Assembly: GCF_000024785.1 (NCBI RefSeq)
Contig: NC_013441.1
Location: 496,001 to 560,000 of the forward strand
Direction: 5' to 3'
Origin: Gordonia bronchialis DSM 43247
GTDB lineage: Bacteria > Actinomycetota > Actinomycetes > Mycobacteriales > Mycobacteriaceae
Length of the DNA stretch: 64,000 nucleotides
The position numbers and the translations under genes were made by a program. Within the stretch, counting starts at the first letter, position 1, and every line of letters begins with the position of its first letter. This document shows positions 38,078-47,122 of this stretch, one piece after another. The notes under the pieces were generated by a model. It was not told the origin of the DNA and searched no databases. It saw only the letters and a program-made list of their open reading frames with translations.

Positions 38078-39358
38078 ATGACACATGGTGGTGCAGGTTC
38101 GCGAGTGATCATCCGGAATGCGCGGGTATTCGACGGTCGGGGTGACTCGGCGACGGCGGGACAGGACATTCTGATCGAGGGAACTCGGATCGCTGCGGTG
38201 TCGGACTCGCCGATCGGGGATGCACCCGGACAGGACACGGTCGAGATCGACTGTGGCGGCCGCTTCTTGATGCCGGGGATGAGTGACGCGCACGTCCACC
38301 TGATGGGCAACGCGAACAGCTACCTCGACTTCGTCATGGGCGCGACCGGGCTCCTGTTCGCGAATACGATCTCCGAAGCACGACGCATGCTGCATCGCGG
38401 CTTCACCACCGTCCGCGACATGGGCGGTGACACCGCTCCGGTCAAGACGGTCATCGACCGGGGCGACTTCGAAGGGCCACGGATCTACCCGAGCCAGGCG
38501 ATGATCTCGCAGACATCGGGGCACGGCGACTTCGCCTTCGTCTACGAGACCCCGCACGCCTTCGGCGGCGGCGAGAGCCGAACCGACTCCATCGGTTTCA
38601 CGCGCACGGCCGACGGGGTGGAGCGGGTGCTGACCGCGGTGCGCGAGCAGCTCCGAAAAGGTGCCTCGCAGATCAAACTGACGATCGGCGGCGGTGCGGC
38701 GTCGATGTACGACCCGTTGTACACCCTCCAGTTCACGCCCGACGAGATGCGTGCGGCCGTCGACGCGGCAGCGGACTACGGAACCTACGTCGCCACCCAC
38801 GTGTACACGGTGCCCGGCATCAAACGTGCCATCGAGGCGGGCGTGCGGTCCATCGAGCACGGACATCTCGCCGACGAGTCGACGATCGCGTTGATCGGCG
38901 AGAAAGAGATCTGGCTGTCCATGCAACCGTTCGCCGAGGACGACCACCACTATCCGGATCCGGATCGGGCCGAGAACAACAAGCAGATCTGTCACGGCAC
39001 CGAAGACGTGTACAACTGGGCCAAGAAACACGGGGTCAAGGTGGCTTTCGGCACCGACCTGCTTCTCGAACCACAGTCTGCGGCAAGGCAATCGGTGATG
39101 GCATCGCGGATGGGTGAGTTCTACAGCAATGCCGAGGCGCTGCGGATGCTGACCTCGGGCAACGCGGAACTGTTCGAGATGTCCGGTGAGCAAAATCCGT
39201 ACGGAGCGGCGAAACTCGGGGTCATCGCGCCGGATGCGTGGGCCGATCTTCTTGTCGTCGAGGGTGATCCGCTGCAGGACATGTCCGTGATCGCCGACCC
39301 GGACCAGAATCTCACCCTGATCATGAAAGACGGAAACGTCGTCAAGAACACGCTCTAG
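38078..39358 (+). CDS. Metal-dependent amidohydrolase
   Basis: The product is 426 residues and has the amidohydrolase-superfamily barrel. The first metal site is DAHVHLMGN (HxH); a carboxylated-Lys candidate lies in SQIKLTIGGGA; His residues follow in ATHVYTV and EHGHLAD; and the terminal Asp is in FGTDLLLEP. This order matches imidazolonepropionase-like and prolidase-like enzymes. The substrate is unknown. It is divergent from the acyl-CoA dehydrogenase-like gene and is followed by the ABC transporter pair. Confidence 0.85.
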   Translation: MTHGGAGSRVIIRNARVFDGRGDSATAGQDILIEGTRIAAVSDSPIGDAPGQDTVEIDCGGRFLMPGMSDAHVHLMGNANSYLDFVMGATGLLFANTISEARRMLHRGFTTVRDMGGDTAPVKTVIDRGDFEGPRIYPSQAMISQTSGHGDFAFVYETPHAFGGGESRTDSIGFTRTADGVERVLTAVREQLRKGASQIKLTIGGGAASMYDPLYTLQFTPDEMRAAVDAAADYGTYVATHVYTVPGIKRAIEAGVRSIEHGHLADESTIALIGEKEIWLSMQPFAEDDHHYPDPDRAENNKQICHGTEDVYNWAKKHGVKVAFGTDLLLEPQSAARQSVMASRMGEFYSNAEALRMLTSGNAELFEMSGEQNPYGAAKLGVIAPDAWADLLVVEGDPLQDMSVIADPDQNLTLIMKDGNVVKNTL

Positions 39359-39420
39359 ACGATCGCGCAGGCCCCGATGGTGTGCTGCTGATCAAGGCGA
39401 TACGAGTTCAAGGAGTGCAA

Positions 39421-40182
39421 GTGGCGGTGTCAGGCGACGAGTCGGCCGACGACGTGACCGCGGAAATCCCACCCGTCGAGGATGAGGTGGCTCTGCTGGT
39501 CGCCGACGGGATCGGCGTGCGAGCGACATGGGGCCACATTTACGGTCCCACCGACTTTCGCATCCTGCCGGGTGGGTTGACCGTGCTCGCCGGCTCCGGC
39601 GGGCGCGGACGAACCGCCCTGTTGTTGACGTTGGCCGGGCGGATGAAGCCCAGCTCGGGTCACCTGTGGGCATTCGGGCGGGTCAACGACGCCCATCACC
39701 TCTTTCGGCAGGCGGCGATCGCCGACATCGACGAGGTCGACGGCATCGTGCAGGCAATCAAGGTACGAGACGTCATCACCGAGCAGATCCGTTGGAGCGC
39801 ACCCTGGTACAAGTGGGTGCGCCAGGCGCGGCAGGCCGATCTCGAGCGTGTGTGTGCACCCGTGTTCGGTGATCTCGCGCTGCCGTCGATGGATGCCTTC
39901 GTGGAGGAACTGCCCGAGTTGACCGCGGCGTTGTTGCGCATCGCGGTGGCCAATGTTCGTCGACCGCCACTACTGGTGGTCGGCGGTGTGGACCGGTTGA
40001 CGCGGATCGAATCGGCGCGAACCCTCACCAGCCGGCTGGTCGCGCTCGGTCGCGAGCAGACGGTGATCACTGCGGACGTCAACGGGGCATACCCGGGACT
40101 TGGTGTGCGCGAGGTGATCTCGGTGGACAACCTCACCGATGACGAGTTCGTGATGCTGGAACAACAAGAACGGATCTCCTGA
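39421..40182 (+). CDS. ABC transporter ATP-binding protein with degenerate motifs
   Basis: The product is 253 residues. Its P-loop reads GSGGRGRTALL, so the usual Lys is Arg. The signature region reads ELPELTAALLRIAVANV rather than LSGGQ, and the Walker B region reads PPLLVVGGVDRL. The start is GTG 39421 behind AAGGAG. It precedes the YhgE/Pip-like permease by one base. Similar degenerate ATPases occur beside such permeases in other actinobacteria as I recall, so this may be a family trait. Whether it hydrolyses ATP is doubtful. Confidence 0.75.
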   Translation: MAVSGDESADDVTAEIPPVEDEVALLVADGIGVRATWGHIYGPTDFRILPGGLTVLAGSGGRGRTALLLTLAGRMKPSSGHLWAFGRVNDAHHLFRQAAIADIDEVDGIVQAIKVRDVITEQIRWSAPWYKWVRQARQADLERVCAPVFGDLALPSMDAFVEELPELTAALLRIAVANVRRPPLLVVGGVDRLTRIESARTLTSRLVALGREQTVITADVNGAYPGLGVREVISVDNLTDDEFVMLEQQERIS

Positions 40183-40183
40183 C

Positions 40184-42148
40184 ATGCTTGCTGCGTTCTC
40201 GCCGGGCAGCGATTTCAAACGCTACTATCGCGGCCGCATGCCGCGGCTGGCATTGATCGTGATCATCCTGATGCCGCTGATGTACGGCGCCCTGTACCTG
40301 TGGGCGTTCTGGAACCCGTTCGACGCGGTCAACAAGATTCCGGTGGCACTGGTCAACGTCGACCGCGGAGCAACGGTACAGGGCACACCTCTCAATGCGG
40401 GGAAGCAGGTTGCCGACGGGCTGATCGCATCCGATCAACTCGATCTGCACGTCGTCTCCGAGCAAGAGGCCAAAGACGGTGTGGAGCATGGCAAGTACTA
40501 CTTCTCGATCACGCTGCCCGAGGACTTCAGTGCCGATATCGCCTCGCCGGCCGGCGGAGACGCGCGCTCGGCACAACTGATCTTCACCTACAACGACGCC
40601 AACAACTATCTGTCCACGGTGATGGGGCAGGACGCCGCCCAACAGGTGGTGAACAAGGTGGGCGCCCAGGTCGGTGCCACCACCTTCGACATCGTCATCA
40701 ACGACGTCACCGGATTGATGCCCAAACTTCAAGAGGCACAACAAGGCGTCAACAAGCTGAACACCGGCATGCAGCAGGCCAACACCGGCGCCGGTGAACT
40801 CGCGACGAATCTGGTGACGGCGAAGAACGGTGCGGCGGAGCTGTCCGGCGGACTCGGTCAACTCGACTCGGCAGTGGTGCGAGCGACGGACCCGGTTCTG
40901 AACGCATTGAACGGCGCGAACACCGGGGGGCTGTCAGCGGTCGAACTCAACGCGCTCGTCTAACGCCTCGGTTCGGGTACCACGACGGTGTCGGATCAGC
41001 TTTCCGCAGTGGCAAATTCGCAGTCGCAGGCCAGTCGGACGGTCGATGGCGTCGTCGCAGCGCTGCGGGCGAGTCCAGACCCCAACATGCGTCGACTGGC
41101 GGATCTGCTGGCGCCGGTGCAATCGGTGCTGACCACCCAGGGCCTGGGCCCGGATGCCACCAATCAGCTCGCCCAACTCCGCAGCGATTCACAAGTTCTG
41201 TCCACACAACTGGGCAACCCCGGCAGTCCACTTCGAATGGGGTTGGGGCTCTTGCAGAGTGGCACTCTGCGGTCCGATGTCCTGGCTGTACGAGGTGCGG
41301 CAGGAGAGCTCAGTTCGGGTGCCTCGCAGTTGAGCAACGGTCTCGTCGAGCTGAGCAACGGGGCCGATCAACTGTCGTCGGGGACCAAGCAACTCGCCGC
41401 GGGAACATCGGAACTGGCCGGCCAGGTGGATGCAGGAGTGAAAGCGGTACCGCACTGGTCGCAAGAGCAGCGCACCGCGCTGGCCAACACCCTCTCCCAG
41501 CCGGTGGCCCTGCAGGAGAACACCCTCAACGAGGCCAAGACCTTCGGGACGGGATTCACCCCGTTCTTCTTCGGCCTGGCGCTGTTCGTGGGCAGCATCA
41601 TCGCGTGGATGCTGTTCACCCCGTTGCAATCCCGGCCGATCGCACAAGGCCTCGGGTCACTGCGGGCCGTCCTCGCGTCCTTTGCCCCGACGTTCTTCGT
41701 CGGGTTCCTGCAGGCGACGATCCTGTACCTGGTCGTCGTGTTCGCGGTAGGCCTGCGGCCGACGCATCCCATTGGCACCTTTGCGTTCATGCTGCTCATG
41801 GTCGCGGTGTTCCTGGCGATGATCCAGATGTTCAACGCGGTGTTCGGGCCGGCCGTCGGCCGGGTGGTCACCCTGGCGTTCCTGATGGTGATGCTGACGT
41901 CGGCCGGCGGCATCTATCCGGTGCCGACGACCACCAAACCATTCCAGTACATCCACTGGGTCGACCCGATGACGTACACGGTCAACGGGCTTCGGCAGCT
42001 GACCGTGGGCGGTGTCGATCACCGGCTCTGGATAGCGGTCGGTGTCCTGACGGCGCTGACGGCGGTCTTCCTGGCAATCTCGACGTGGGCGGCACACCGC
42101 AACCGGCAGTACAACATGGACCGCCTCTATCCGCCGGTCGAGGTCTGA
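40184..42148 (+). pseudogene. YhgE/Pip-family ABC-2 permease, in-frame TAA
   Basis: The combined frame encodes about 654 residues: an N-terminal membrane segment (LALIVIILMPLMYGALYLW), a long extracytoplasmic coiled-coil-like region (LQEAQQGVNKLNTGMQQAN; LSSGASQLSNGLVELSNGA), then five membrane segments of the ABC-2 type. A TAA at 40961-40963 lies in VELNALV-RLGSGTTT; both sides are in the same frame and composition. One substitution from a sense codon explains it. Pip-like proteins serve as phage receptors or export systems. The upstream part alone would be a single-segment anchored fragment. Confidence 0.8.
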
Positions 42149-42235
42149 GATGACCATGGACCGGTAGACAATTGAGCTCGACCCGACCCCCCGACGTGAA
42201 CCAACCGCACTGCCCTCCGAAGGAGACCAACGATC

Positions 42236-43635
42236 ATGGCCAACCACACCAACGCCCGTACCACAACCAATATCGGTGACACGCTGTCGCTCAACCCCGT
42301 GTTCGTCCGCCCCGGGGAGGCGAGCTCCCCAAGTTCACCATCCCGGACGGCATGAGCCTGCCTGAGACGGCGTATCAGATCGTGCACGACGAGGCCATGC
42401 TCGACGGCAACGCGCGACTCAACCTGGCCACATTCGTCTCCACCTGGATGGACGCGGAGGCGAACAAGCTGTACGCCGAGACCTACGACAAGAACATGAT
42501 CGACAAGGACGAGTACCCGCAGACCGCGGCGATCGAGGACCGCTGCTGGAAGATCATCGCCGATCTGTGGAACGCGCCGGACGTGGACAACGCCATCGGT
42601 ACGTCCACCATCGGCTCGTCGGAGGCCGCGATGCTGGGTGGCCTGGCACTGAAGCGTCACTGGCAGGCCCGGCGTCGCGCGGAGGGGAAGTCGACCGAGA
42701 AGCCGAACCTCGTCCTGTCGACGGCGGTCCAGGTCTGCTGGGAGAAGTTCCTCAACTACTTCGAGGTCGAGCCACGCTGGGTGCCGGTCTCCGAGGAGCA
42801 CTTCGTCTTCGACGGTCACGATCTCGAGAATTACGTCGACGAGAACACCATCGGCGTCGTGGCCATCATGGGCGTCACCTACAACGGTCTCTACGAGCCG
42901 GTGAAGGAGATCTCCGCCAAGCTCGACGAGATCCAGGAGAAGACCGGACTCGACGTCAAGATCCACGTCGACGGTGCGTCGGGGGCCATGATCGCTCCGT
43001 TCTGCCAGCCCGACCTCGAATGGGATTTCCGGGTGCCGCGGGTGGTGTCGATCAACACCTCGGGACACAAGTACGGCCTCGTCTATCCGGGCCTGGGCTG
43101 GATCATCTGGCGCGACACCGACGCACTGCCGGAGAGCATGGTGTTCCACTGCAGCTATCTCGGTGGCGACATGCCCACACTCGCACTGAACTTCTCGCGG
43201 CCGGGCGCACAGGTTCTGCTCCAGTACTATCAGTTCCTCCGGCTCGGCCGGGAGGGCTATCGACAGGTCCAGCAGGGCTCTCTCGACGTCGCGCAGTACC
43301 TGTCCGCCGCGATCGCCGAAATCGGGCCGTTCGAACTCGTCAGCCAGGGTGACACCACCCCGGTCTTCGCGTGGCGGCTCAAGGCGGGCCACACCGACAA
43401 GTGGACGCTGTTCGATCTGTCCGACCGGCTTCGCATGAAGGGGTGGCTGGTACCCGCGTACCCGATGGCCGACGGTCTCGCCGACATGACGTTGCAGCGC
43501 ATCGTCGTCCGGGCGGGTCTGAGCCGCGACCTCGCCGACGCGCTGCTGCGGGATATCGAGGGCGAAGTCGACTTCCTGGACCAGCTGTCGGGACCGCTGC
43601 CGCGGGAACTCGAAGGATCGCATTTCCACCACTGA
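42236..43635 (+). pseudogene. gadB: Glutamate decarboxylase, frameshifted in the N-terminus
   Basis: GadB converts glutamate to GABA and CO2, consuming a proton. The PLP-enzyme core is clear: LNLATFVSTWMDAEANKL, GSSEAAMLGGLALKR, the PLP Lys in INTSGHKYGLVYPGLGW, and YLGGDMPTLALNFSRPG. Translation from ATG 42236 (behind AAGGAG) reaches PVFVRPGEA and then loses frame; adding one G near 42320-42322 restores GEAELPKFTIPDGMSLP. An ATG at 42352 could start a protein lacking about 40 residues, so partial function cannot be excluded. The end EGSHFHH matches the family. Confidence 0.82.
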
Positions 43636-43704
43636 TCACGGTGCCGTTGCGATGACGACATTCTCGAGGATGCATTCCTCGTCACCCGGACAGGTGGTAC
43701 TCGG

Positions 43705-44451
43705 ATGACCGAAGAGGCGCTCCCCGCCGGGGCGGCGTCGGGGCCGTTCTTCGACCTGCCGCCCGGTGTGGACAGGCGGCTGCTGACACCCACCCTGACC
43801 AAGCAGTGCGTGGGCTTCATGATCGGTTCGTCCCTGTTCGCGCTGGGTTCCGCGCCCGGGTTCGGGCATGTGGTCGGCGCATCGGTGGTCAACCTGTGCT
43901 TCTTCGTGGGCGCGTGGTTCTTCACCGGCGCCGCACTCATCCAGCTCCTGCGCAGCGGCCGGGTCACGGTTCCCGTCTCCTACCCGCCCGGAACGATGGT
44001 GCGTGCGGAATGGCTCGCGGCCGCGACCCAGTTCTTCGGAACTCTGCTGTTCAACGTCAGCACGGGCGCCGCGCTGCAGGCCCATACGATCGCGGCGCAG
44101 AAGCACCTGGTGTGGACGCCGAATGCGGAGGGCTCAGTCGCCTTCCTCATCAGCGGATTCTTTGCCCTGGTCGCCTATTCCCACACCGGCGGCGGCTGGG
44201 CACCCCGACGTGCGGACTGGTGGTCGGGACAGGTGAACATGCTGGGCTGCGTCGCCTTCGGCGTGTCCGCGGTCGGGGCCTACATCACCCCGAACGGGGT
44301 GACGGTGGATGCCGTACTTGCCAACGTGGGTACATTCGTCGGCGCTGTGTGCTTCTTCATCTCGTCATTGTTGGTATTGCCGGCATTGTCTCGAAACCCT
44401 GGAAACGGGACCGGATTTCAAGCGACAATGGCGTGCGAACCCGACGAATAG
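43705..44451 (+). CDS. Six-TM membrane protein of unknown function
   Basis: The product is 248 residues with about six hydrophobic segments, paired around polar loops (CVGFMIGSSLFALGSAPGFG; LCFFVGAWFFTGAALIQLLR; WLAAATQFFGTLLFNVS; NVGTFVGAVCFFISSLLVL). The repeated N-x-G-S/T...F motif resembles YrhK-type membrane domains, which is tentative. It follows gadB by 69 bp on the same strand, so a role in acid or membrane stress is possible. The ATG at 43705 gives a short soluble N-terminus. Confidence 0.65.
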   Translation: MTEEALPAGAASGPFFDLPPGVDRRLLTPTLTKQCVGFMIGSSLFALGSAPGFGHVVGASVVNLCFFVGAWFFTGAALIQLLRSGRVTVPVSYPPGTMVRAEWLAAATQFFGTLLFNVSTGAALQAHTIAAQKHLVWTPNAEGSVAFLISGFFALVAYSHTGGGWAPRRADWWSGQVNMLGCVAFGVSAVGAYITPNGVTVDAVLANVGTFVGAVCFFISSLLVLPALSRNPGNGTGFQATMACEPDE

Positions 44452-44483
44452 GTAAGCAAAGTCCTTTGCGGGTGGCGAAACAG

Positions 44484-44502
44484 GGTGTGACATGATCACA
44501 CC
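44484..44502. promoter_or_regulatory. Palindromic site before the AraC-type gene
   Basis: GGTGTGA and TCACACC form a perfect inverted repeat around CATGA. The TGTGA...TCACA core resembles Crp/GlxR boxes, but the spacer is five rather than six bases. It is 32 bp upstream of the AraC-type start, so it may be an autoregulatory or Crp site. Confidence 0.4.
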
Positions 44503-44533
44503 AGAATGGGGGCGCCGAAGCAGAGGAGCAGGC

Positions 44534-45301
44534 GTGAACCAGTCTCGTCCCGGTCTTTCCCCCGACGTCCTCGAGTACTGGCGGCGCGCCATCGGTGTCG
44601 ACCATCCGCTGGGGTCGAATCCGTCTCGGCAGATCCGGTTTCGCGGGGCAGATGCCCTCGACGGGCACATTGCTTTGCTCCACATCGAGCCCGAGGACCC
44701 GGAGGGTTTCGAGCAGATTGCCTATTGGGTGCCGCTGACACACATCCAGGCGTGCTGCATCTTGCAGACCCCCACCCGCACGCGACGAACCCCGGACCTC
44801 ATCCGGGAGTTTCCGTCGAATGATCTGATCATCGCGGTACATTCCATGGGAAGTGTCACCGGACGCGTCAACGGCTTCGAGTATGCCTGCCGGCCCGGCC
44901 AATTGACGGTCACCGACAATCGGTTGCCCTACGACGTGACCGGTCACGGGGTGACCGACCCGACCGGGATCTGGGTTCCCGCGGCACTCTTGGGCGCAGA
45001 TATCGCGGCGGGTGCCACGGTGCCACCGATACCCCGCGATACGCCCCTCACCCGAGCGTGTGCGGCGCTCGTGGTGGGACTGGCGAAGGACGTGGCCGCG
45101 CGTGGCGACGAGATCGACGACGACACCGAGTTGGCCGCGGTCGAGGTAGGCAGCGGGCGGCAGACAGCGGCGAGCCCGCGGCCTCGCTCAACCCATGAAC
45201 GGCGTCGCCGTGCTCGGCAGCGGTCGTTGCGTCATGACCGGTACGTCACACGGTGCACAGCGGCGAATAGTCGCTGCGCCCACCGGTTGTCGGTGAGATG
45301 A
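44534..45301 (+). pseudogene. AraC-family regulator lacking its DNA-binding domain
   Basis: The N-terminal effector-binding region is recognisable (IRFRGADALDGHIALLHIEP; GFEYACRPGQLTVTDNRLPY; PRDTPLTRACAALVVGLAKD). It stops resembling the family after DDDTELAAVEV near 45147, just where full-length homologues enter the helix-turn-helix domain. The remaining residues are Arg-rich and look out of frame, running into the 3' end of the convergent lipocalin gene. The likely cause is a deletion that removed the last half of the gene. The start GTG at 44534 follows GAGGAG. Confidence 0.65.
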
Positions 45302-45869
45302 GGAAGGTGCAGGAGTTGTAGCCGACGCGTTCGATCTCACCGCGCAGACGGCGCAACTCGGATGTCGGGACCACCTTGTCGCGGGACAGGAGGAAGCCCG
45401 ACGATCGCGTCGGATCACCGACGATCGCGTAGCGGTAGGGGGCCGTGGGTGTCCTGCCCTCCTGTAGCCAGGCGACGATGTAGTTCGGCCGGCCGCCCGG
45501 ATCAATACTGTTGGGGGTGAACGGGAATCGGACACTCAGCTGCGCGTTGGTCGTGGTGTCGACGACGGTGGCCTTGCCCTTCACCCCGTCGATCTGGCCG
45601 AAGGGTGAGGTGCACTTGTTGTTCACTCCGATCGTCGTCTTGTTGATGAGCGTGTAGGTGGCGTTGGTGTCGCGTGCACAACGAATCCCGAAGAACGACG
45701 GTACGGTCGCGAGTTGCCACCAGGTGCCCAGGTAGCGCTGCACATCCAGAGAGGGCACGGGTTTCAGCGGAGCGGCGTTGGCGGCCGAGGTGCCGGCCAG
45801 GAGACCGAGTCCGGTCAGGACCGCGACGAACGCGGCGATGATCGATCGGGTGAGGGGCGCTCGCAACAT
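45246..45869 (-). CDS. Secreted lipocalin-like protein
   Basis: The product is 207 residues with a signal peptide (IIAAFVAVLTGLGLLAGTSA, cut near ANAAP). The mature domain has the lipocalin motif QRYLGTWWQLATVPSFFG, later YIVAWLQEGRTPTAPYRYAI, and Blc-like features such as SGFLLSRDKVVP. Lipocalins bind hydrophobic ligands. The ATG at 45869 is preceded by GAAGGAATC. Three Cys lie in the mature domain, two of which (in GIRCARD and NSCTF) may form a disulfide. Confidence 0.8.
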   Translation of the reverse strand: MLRAPLTRSIIAAFVAVLTGLGLLAGTSAANAAPLKPVPSLDVQRYLGTWWQLATVPSFFGIRCARDTNATYTLINKTTIGVNNKCTSPFGQIDGVKGKATVVDTTTNAQLSVRFPFTPNSIDPGGRPNYIVAWLQEGRTPTAPYRYAIVGDPTRSSGFLLSRDKVVPTSELRRLRGEIERVGYNSCTFLISPTTGGRSDYSPLCTV

Positions 45870-45959
45870 GTGATTCCTTCGCGGTCGGATCGTGCGCTGG
45901 ATGGGTCCGGTCAGCGATTCGATGCGAGGGGATCAGCGGATGGGTGAGCCGCCACAACA

Positions 45960-45994
45960 GCGGGCGGGACACGGTCCTGCCGTGCCCCGCCCGC
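45960..45994 (-). terminator. Hairpin after the membrane-protein gene
   Basis: Arms of 15 bp (gcgggcgggacacgg at 45960-45974 and 45980-45994) with one G:T-type mismatch and a 5-base loop. It directly follows the stop of the membrane protein on the minus strand. Confidence 0.6.
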
Positions 45995-46010
45995 CGTCTG
46001 GTTCGTCGGC

Positions 46011-46433
46011 TCAGCCGTTGTAGACGTCGTTGGGCTTCCAGGTCGCGACCGCCCAGATGACGATCAGATCGAGCACGATGATCAGGATCGCCCACGCCGG
46101 GTAGTACGGCAGCCACAGCAACTGCGCGATGATCGACAACGACGCGATGATGATCGCCGAGACCCGTGCCCAGTCGGCGCCGACCGCGAGTCCACCCGCG
46201 ATGAGGATCGCGATGATGCCGAGGATGAGGTGGACCCAGCCCCAGGTGGTCAGGTCGAACTCGAACACATAGTTGGGGGTCCGCACGAACACCTCGTCAT
46301 TCGCGAGCGCGGAAATGCCCTGGAACACGGCCACCAGACCTGCGACGAACAGCAGGGCGGCCGCGACGATGGAAATACCGAAGGCGAAACCGCTCTTGGC
46401 GGACGAATTCGCTTACTGATCAGTGTTGCTCAT
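46011..46433 (-). pseudogene. Small membrane protein, TAA in the seventh codon
   Basis: Reading from ATG 46433 gives MSNTDQ, then TAA (46413-46415), then the in-frame continuation ANSSAKSGFAFGISIVAAAL and four membrane segments (LLFVAGLVAVFQGISAL; WVHLILGIIAILIAGGLAV; SAIIIASLSIIAQLLWL; AILIIVLDLIVIWAVATW). The whole frame is about 140 codons and resembles the DUF7144-type membrane proteins of actinobacteria. A new start inside (GTG at 46334) would lose the first membrane segment. A single substitution explains the stop. Confidence 0.72.
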
Positions 46434-46633
46434 GAGATGACGACCTCCAGACTCGGCAACTGCAGGGTTTGACCACATGATCGTGCCGGATGGTCCCCCG
46501 CGAATCACCCGAAACGGATGATCCGGGAGCGGTTGCGGTCACCGTGACGGCAAAGCATCCGTCTGGAGCAACGGTCTGACCTGCCGATTTAGTTGTCCGC
46601 AGGTCTCGGGGGTAAGCTATCGCAGGTTGCACA

Positions 46634-46707
<74 letters not shown>

Positions 46708-46728
46708 CGCTAGGTTGAGATAGCAGAA

Positions 46729-46761
46729 GAGGCCCTGACCAGTTCCTTTGGTCAGGGCCTC
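46729..46761 (+). terminator. tRNA terminator hairpin
   Basis: Perfect 13-bp arms (gaggccctgacca at 46729-46741 and its complement at 46749-46761) with a 7-base loop, followed by ctcgttt. It is 21 bp past the tRNA. Confidence 0.8.
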
Positions 46762-46840
46762 CTCGTTTCTGAGCTCGGCTGCGCGGTTCGTCGTCGGCGA
46801 ATCCGCCGATCGGACACCATGACTGTGTGACCATGGCCAC

Positions 46841-47122
46841 ATGGCAACTCTTCTGACGTCAGACGAGCTCGACATCTCCATCCTCTTCACTGAACCCCTC
46901 ACCGAGGTCCTGCCGTTCGTTCGGGCGGTAATCATCAAACGCGAACCCCTCGATCTGCTGACCGGTGGCGACAGCATCGCCCACGTCATCAACCTGGCGA
47001 ACCTCACACAGTTCCAGCTGGCCGAGACCGAGGCCGACGAGCTGGACCCGGAGCGTCGGACCGTGGTCCTGTCGCTCGCGGAGGTGCGGGCCGAGGAGGT
47101 CGCCGACGGTGGGGACGAGTAG
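46841..47122 (+). CDS. Small acidic protein of unknown function
   Basis: The product is 93 residues, acidic (many Glu and Asp), with no Cys or membrane segment. The middle has a hydrophobic stretch (LPFVRAVIIKREPLDLLTGG). The C-terminus (EEVADGGDE) overlaps the start of the enoyl-CoA hydratase gene, so translation is probably coupled. I recognise no family. Confidence 0.6.
   Translation: MATLLTSDELDISILFTEPLTEVLPFVRAVIIKREPLDLLTGGDSIAHVINLANLTQFQLAETEADELDPERRTVVLSLAEVRAEEVADGGDE

Noticed and set aside
40988..42148. A separate permease gene starting at 40988
   Set aside because: It is in the same frame as the upstream part and continues its coiled-coil region, so it is better read as the 3' part of one interrupted gene.
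46826..46841. TGTGACCATGGCCACA as a Crp box at the start of a small gene
   Set aside because: One mismatch from consensus, but it overlaps the start codon and contains a chance NcoI-like palindrome. Not strong enough to list.
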